Assembly: GCA_963933115.1 (NCBI GenBank)
Contig: CAWVSL010000012.1
Span: 1 to 64,000 of the forward strand
Source of the DNA: JALJPB01 sp963933115
Lineage (GTDB): Bacteria > Pseudomonadota > Gammaproteobacteria > Enterobacterales > Alteromonadaceae
DNA: 64,000 bases
Reading direction: 5' to 3'
Part shown: positions 61,512 through 64,000 of the stretch, in pieces
How the letters are laid out: each line of letters opens with the position of its first letter
Position numbering within the stretch: the stretch's first letter is position 1
Program-made: the position numbers and the translations under genes
Notes under the pieces: model-generated
Seen by the model: the letters and a program-made list of their open reading frames with translations, nothing else
Told to the model about the DNA's origin: nothing
Databases searched by the model: none

Positions 61512-62702
61512 ATGAGTGTTTCTATTTTTGGTAGTGCACTATCAAATAGTGCAACAAAAGCCCTTTTATTAGGCTCAGGCGAACTGGGTAAAGAAATTGC
61601 CATCGAATTACAACGACTTGGTATTGAAGTTATTGCTGCAGACAGCTATGCAAATGCACCGGCAATGCAAGTAGCTCATTCTTCACATGTGCTCAACATG
61701 CTTGATGGCGAGCGTTTAGAAGATATTATTCGTGCAGAACAGCCTGACTTTATTATTCCTGAAGTTGAAGCCATTGCTACCGCGTCACTCATAAAATTAG
61801 AAGCTGAGGGCTTTAATATTATACCGAGTGCGCGTGCAACACAGCTAACAATGGATAGAGAAGGGATCCGTCGCTTAGTCGCTGAAAAACTTGCAGTTAA
61901 AACATCTCCTTATGTCTTTACTAACAGCAAAGATGACTATTTAAAAGCCGTAAAGGAGATAGGTATTCCTTGCGTCATTAAACCTGTAATGAGCAGTTCA
62001 GGCAAAGGCCAAAGTGTTATTAAGTCAGAAGCCGAACTAGAGTCCGCATGGACCTATTCCCAAGAGGGAGGCCGAAGTGGGGCTGGACGTATAATTTTAG
62101 AAGGTTTTGTACCGTTTGATTATGAAATCACCTTATTAACCGTAAGTGCTGTCGATGGCATTCATTTTTGTGCACCTATTGGTCATCGTCAAGAAAATGG
62201 TGATTATCGTGAATCGTGGCAACCACAGATCATGTCTGAATTAGCATTACAAAAAGCACAACAAATCGCGACAAGAGTAGTCAAAGAACTTGGTGGTTAT
62301 GGACTCTTTGGTATGGAGTTTTTTATCAAAGATAATGATGTTTACTTTAATGAAGTTTCACCCCGGCCTCACGACACAGGTTTAGTTACACTGATGTCTC
62401 AAGATTTCTCAGAATTTGCCTTGCATGTGCGTGCTATTTTAGGATTGCCAATTGGCACTATCACCCAATATGGTCCAACAGCGTCATGTGTCATTTTAGG
62501 TAATGGCCAATCACAAGATATTAAGTTTGCTAGATTAAGCCAAGCATTAGGCGAAGTTGCCGGCTCACAGGTCCGTTTATTTGCTAAACCGAATATCGAC
62601 GGTTCACGACGCTTAGGAGTTGCTATTGCACGTGGCAAAAACATAGAAAAAGCTATTGATAATGCTAAGTTAGTATCCAGTCGTATTGAAGTACTTTACT
62701 AA
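61512..62702 (+). CDS. purT: Formate-dependent phosphoribosylglycinamide formyltransferase PurT
   Basis: A 396-residue ATP-grasp enzyme that formylates GAR with formate and ATP, an alternative to PurN in purine synthesis. Motifs: 'ALLLGSGELGKEIAIELQRLG' (about 17-37), 'DFIIPEVEAIAT' (about 76-87), 'MDREGIRRLVAEKL' (about 114-127), 'CVIKPVMSSSGKGQSVI' (about 154-170), 'GMEFFIKDNDVYFNEVSPRPHDTGLVTL' (about 264-291). Length equals E. coli PurT (392). Monocistronic. No PurR-type operator was seen upstream. Confidence 0.96.
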   Translation: MSVSIFGSALSNSATKALLLGSGELGKEIAIELQRLGIEVIAADSYANAPAMQVAHSSHVLNMLDGERLEDIIRAEQPDFIIPEVEAIATASLIKLEAEGFNIIPSARATQLTMDREGIRRLVAEKLAVKTSPYVFTNSKDDYLKAVKEIGIPCVIKPVMSSSGKGQSVIKSEAELESAWTYSQEGGRSGAGRIILEGFVPFDYEITLLTVSAVDGIHFCAPIGHRQENGDYRESWQPQIMSELALQKAQQIATRVVKELGGYGLFGMEFFIKDNDVYFNEVSPRPHDTGLVTLMSQDFSEFALHVRAILGLPIGTITQYGPTASCVILGNGQSQDIKFARLSQALGEVAGSQVRLFAKPNIDGSRRLGVAIARGKNIEKAIDNAKLVSSRIEVLY

Positions 62703-62973
62703 ATTAAAATCTGTCGACTGATGAAATCTACTTGCCTCGTTCGTATTGAGATATAAGACAGGCATAAGTCTTTTAGTGATGATTACGCAGTAAATGTGCC
62801 TCAAGCCATTGAGTTAACTTTATATATAAAGGAGCATAATTTTACTATAAAAAATAGTTAGCTCTTTTTGCTTGCCCCATGTCTATTTACAAATGTTCGG
62901 GACATAGTCAATTTTAAGCCGCAACTTTCGAGTTTTGTAAATATTTGTTATGCTGCTAATTCCATTATCTTAG

Positions 62974-64000
62974 TTGGATCAAATCATTAACGCACAGGTA
63001 TCAAAAATCAAGCAGTCAGCAGACCCTAAATCTTTTAGTCAGACGACGGCAATTGCGGTAGTTATTGCCAACATGATTGGCACTGGAGTCTTCACCAGTT
63101 TGGGCTTTCAACTACTCGATATTCAGTCAGGTTTTAGCTTGTTAATGTTATGGTTCATTGGCGGCATTACTGCACTTTGCGGTGCGTTAACCTATGCTGA
63201 ATTAGGTGCTGCCTTACCACGAAGTGGTGGTGAATATAATTTTTTAAGCCATATATATCATCCTATAGCGGGCTTTGTTTCTGGCTGGATTTCGTCAACC
63301 ATAGGTTTCTCAGCACCCGTGGCACTGGCAGCTATCACCTTTGCTGCCTATTTCTCCTCAGTATTCCCAGTACTACCGGCTAACTTGCTTGCCATTGTTT
63401 TGATCGTGCTAATGGCCGTAATACATGGCAGTTCACGTAAAACTAGTGCAGGTACCCAATGGATTTTCACTTTGATCAAGTTGTTATTGATCGTGATTTT
63501 TTGTTTTGCTGCGCTGATAGTAGTCGAAACGCCGCAACCGGTAAGTTTTATGCCCGAACCTCAAGACGGATCAATTATGTTCAGCGGCGCTTTTGCGGTT
63601 TCCCTTATTTATGTCAGTTATGCCTATAACGGCTGGAATGCTGCAACCTATTTAAGTAGCGAACTGGATAAGCCCCAGCAAAGTCTTCCACGAATATTAA
63701 TAGTTGGTACCGCCTTGGTTATGTTGGCCTATATAGCGCTTAATTTTGTCTTCCTCTATTCAACACCGATGTCGGCCATGGCGGGTCAACTTGAAATTGG
63801 CTATATCGTTGCTCAATCAATGTTTGGTGAAACTGGAGCCAAGGCAACGGGTTTGATCATGTCCTTATTATTAGTCTCGACAGTAAGCGCCATGACTATG
63901 GCGGGCCCAAGAGTATTGAAGGTTATCGGCGAAGACTTTTCATTATTTAAAAGTTTATCTGTAGTTAATCGATTTGGAATCCCTCAACGAGCAGTTTATT
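62974..64000 (+). CDS. APC-family amino acid permease, truncated by window end
   Basis: 342 codons are present and the frame runs off the window. An in-frame stop (62971-62973) immediately precedes a TTG at 62974, the only usual start before membrane segment 1. That segment holds 'AVVIANMIGTGVFTSLGFQL', with the GTGVF motif typical of APC permeases; 'AELGAALPRSGGEYNFLSHIYH' follows segment 2, then 'AYNGWNAATYLSSEL' (segment 6 loop). At least eight membrane segments are visible. Substrate unknown. No clear ribosome-binding site precedes the TTG, so the start is uncertain. Confidence 0.85.
   Translation, partial: MDQIINAQVSKIKQSADPKSFSQTTAIAVVIANMIGTGVFTSLGFQLLDIQSGFSLLMLWFIGGITALCGALTYAELGAALPRSGGEYNFLSHIYHPIAGFVSGWISSTIGFSAPVALAAITFAAYFSSVFPVLPANLLAIVLIVLMAVIHGSSRKTSAGTQWIFTLIKLLLIVIFCFAALIVVETPQPVSFMPEPQDGSIMFSGAFAVSLIYVSYAYNGWNAATYLSSELDKPQQSLPRILIVGTALVMLAYIALNFVFLYSTPMSAMAGQLEIGYIVAQSMFGETGAKATGLIMSLLLVSTVSAMTMAGPRVLKVIGEDFSLFKSLSVVNRFGIPQRAVY

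Noticed and set aside
1..64000. Search for tRNA/rRNA genes, CRISPR arrays, insertion sequences, prophage and restriction or toxin-antitoxin systems
   Set aside because: None was recognised by eye. tRNA genes could only be excluded with a covariance-model scan, which was not run.

Overview
The window is AT-rich, densely coded chromosomal DNA from a marine gammaproteobacterium of the order Alteromonadales, most likely a Colwellia or close relative in the Colwelliaceae. The evidence is the conserved block purF-cvpA-dedD-folC-accD-truA-fimV-asd-pdxB-fabB, the mfd/csiV/DUF1244 cluster, two large TonB-dependent receptors, low-GC codon use, and many 400-550 base intergenic gaps. No tRNA, rRNA, insertion sequence, CRISPR array or prophage was seen. 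The species assignment is inference from gene content and protein character.

Layout. 1-6150: minus-strand genes for a DUF1456 protein, a DoxX-family membrane protein, a two-domain acyltransferase resembling the ornithine-lipid synthase OlsF, and a fatty-acid-hydroxylase-superfamily protein. 6153-12354: mfd (transcription-repair coupling), csiV (peptidoglycan-binding factor), a DUF1244 protein and a small lipoprotein. 12371-18915: two minus-strand TonB-dependent receptors, the second with an Oar-like carboxypeptidase-regulatory domain. They share a promoter-proximal structured leader, which I consider the most interesting feature here. 19221-27352: a TSUP transporter, priC, DUF6172, a class V aminotransferase, yaeQ, a PhnA-domain protein, an ABC permease/ATPase pair, DUF2956 and a two-cupin protein. 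27632-30117: the pxpABC 5-oxoprolinase operon. 30263-36090: folD, cysS, ppiB, lpxH, miaE, a small conserved protein and a YohC-like membrane protein.

36163-48787 is the minus-strand housekeeping block: purine (purF), folate (folC), fatty acid (accD, fabB), tRNA pseudouridine (truA), polar hub (fimV), aspartate family (asd) and vitamin B6 (pdxB) genes. A FabR-like operator lies upstream of fabB. Divergent from fabB is an mnmC gene that carries only the oxidoreductase half. Then follow ilvE, a RIO1-like kinase, pgi and a secreted M28 peptidase. 56700-61400 is an accessory stretch: two small membrane proteins, a repeat-rich lipoprotein, a 58-codon membrane ORF and decayed gene remnants, including a frameshifted secreted protein. 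purT and a truncated APC permease end the window.

Best leads: (1) the shared TonB-receptor leader RNA with aligned promoters and a paired base change in a hairpin; (2) the OlsF-like fusion; (3) the FabR-type operator; (4) the MnmC oxidoreductase lacking its methyltransferase half; (5) a perfect 19-bp inverted repeat that contains the last six codons of the aminotransferase gene; (6) the remnant cluster at 59.7-61.4 kb. I found no clearly new defence or biosynthetic system.
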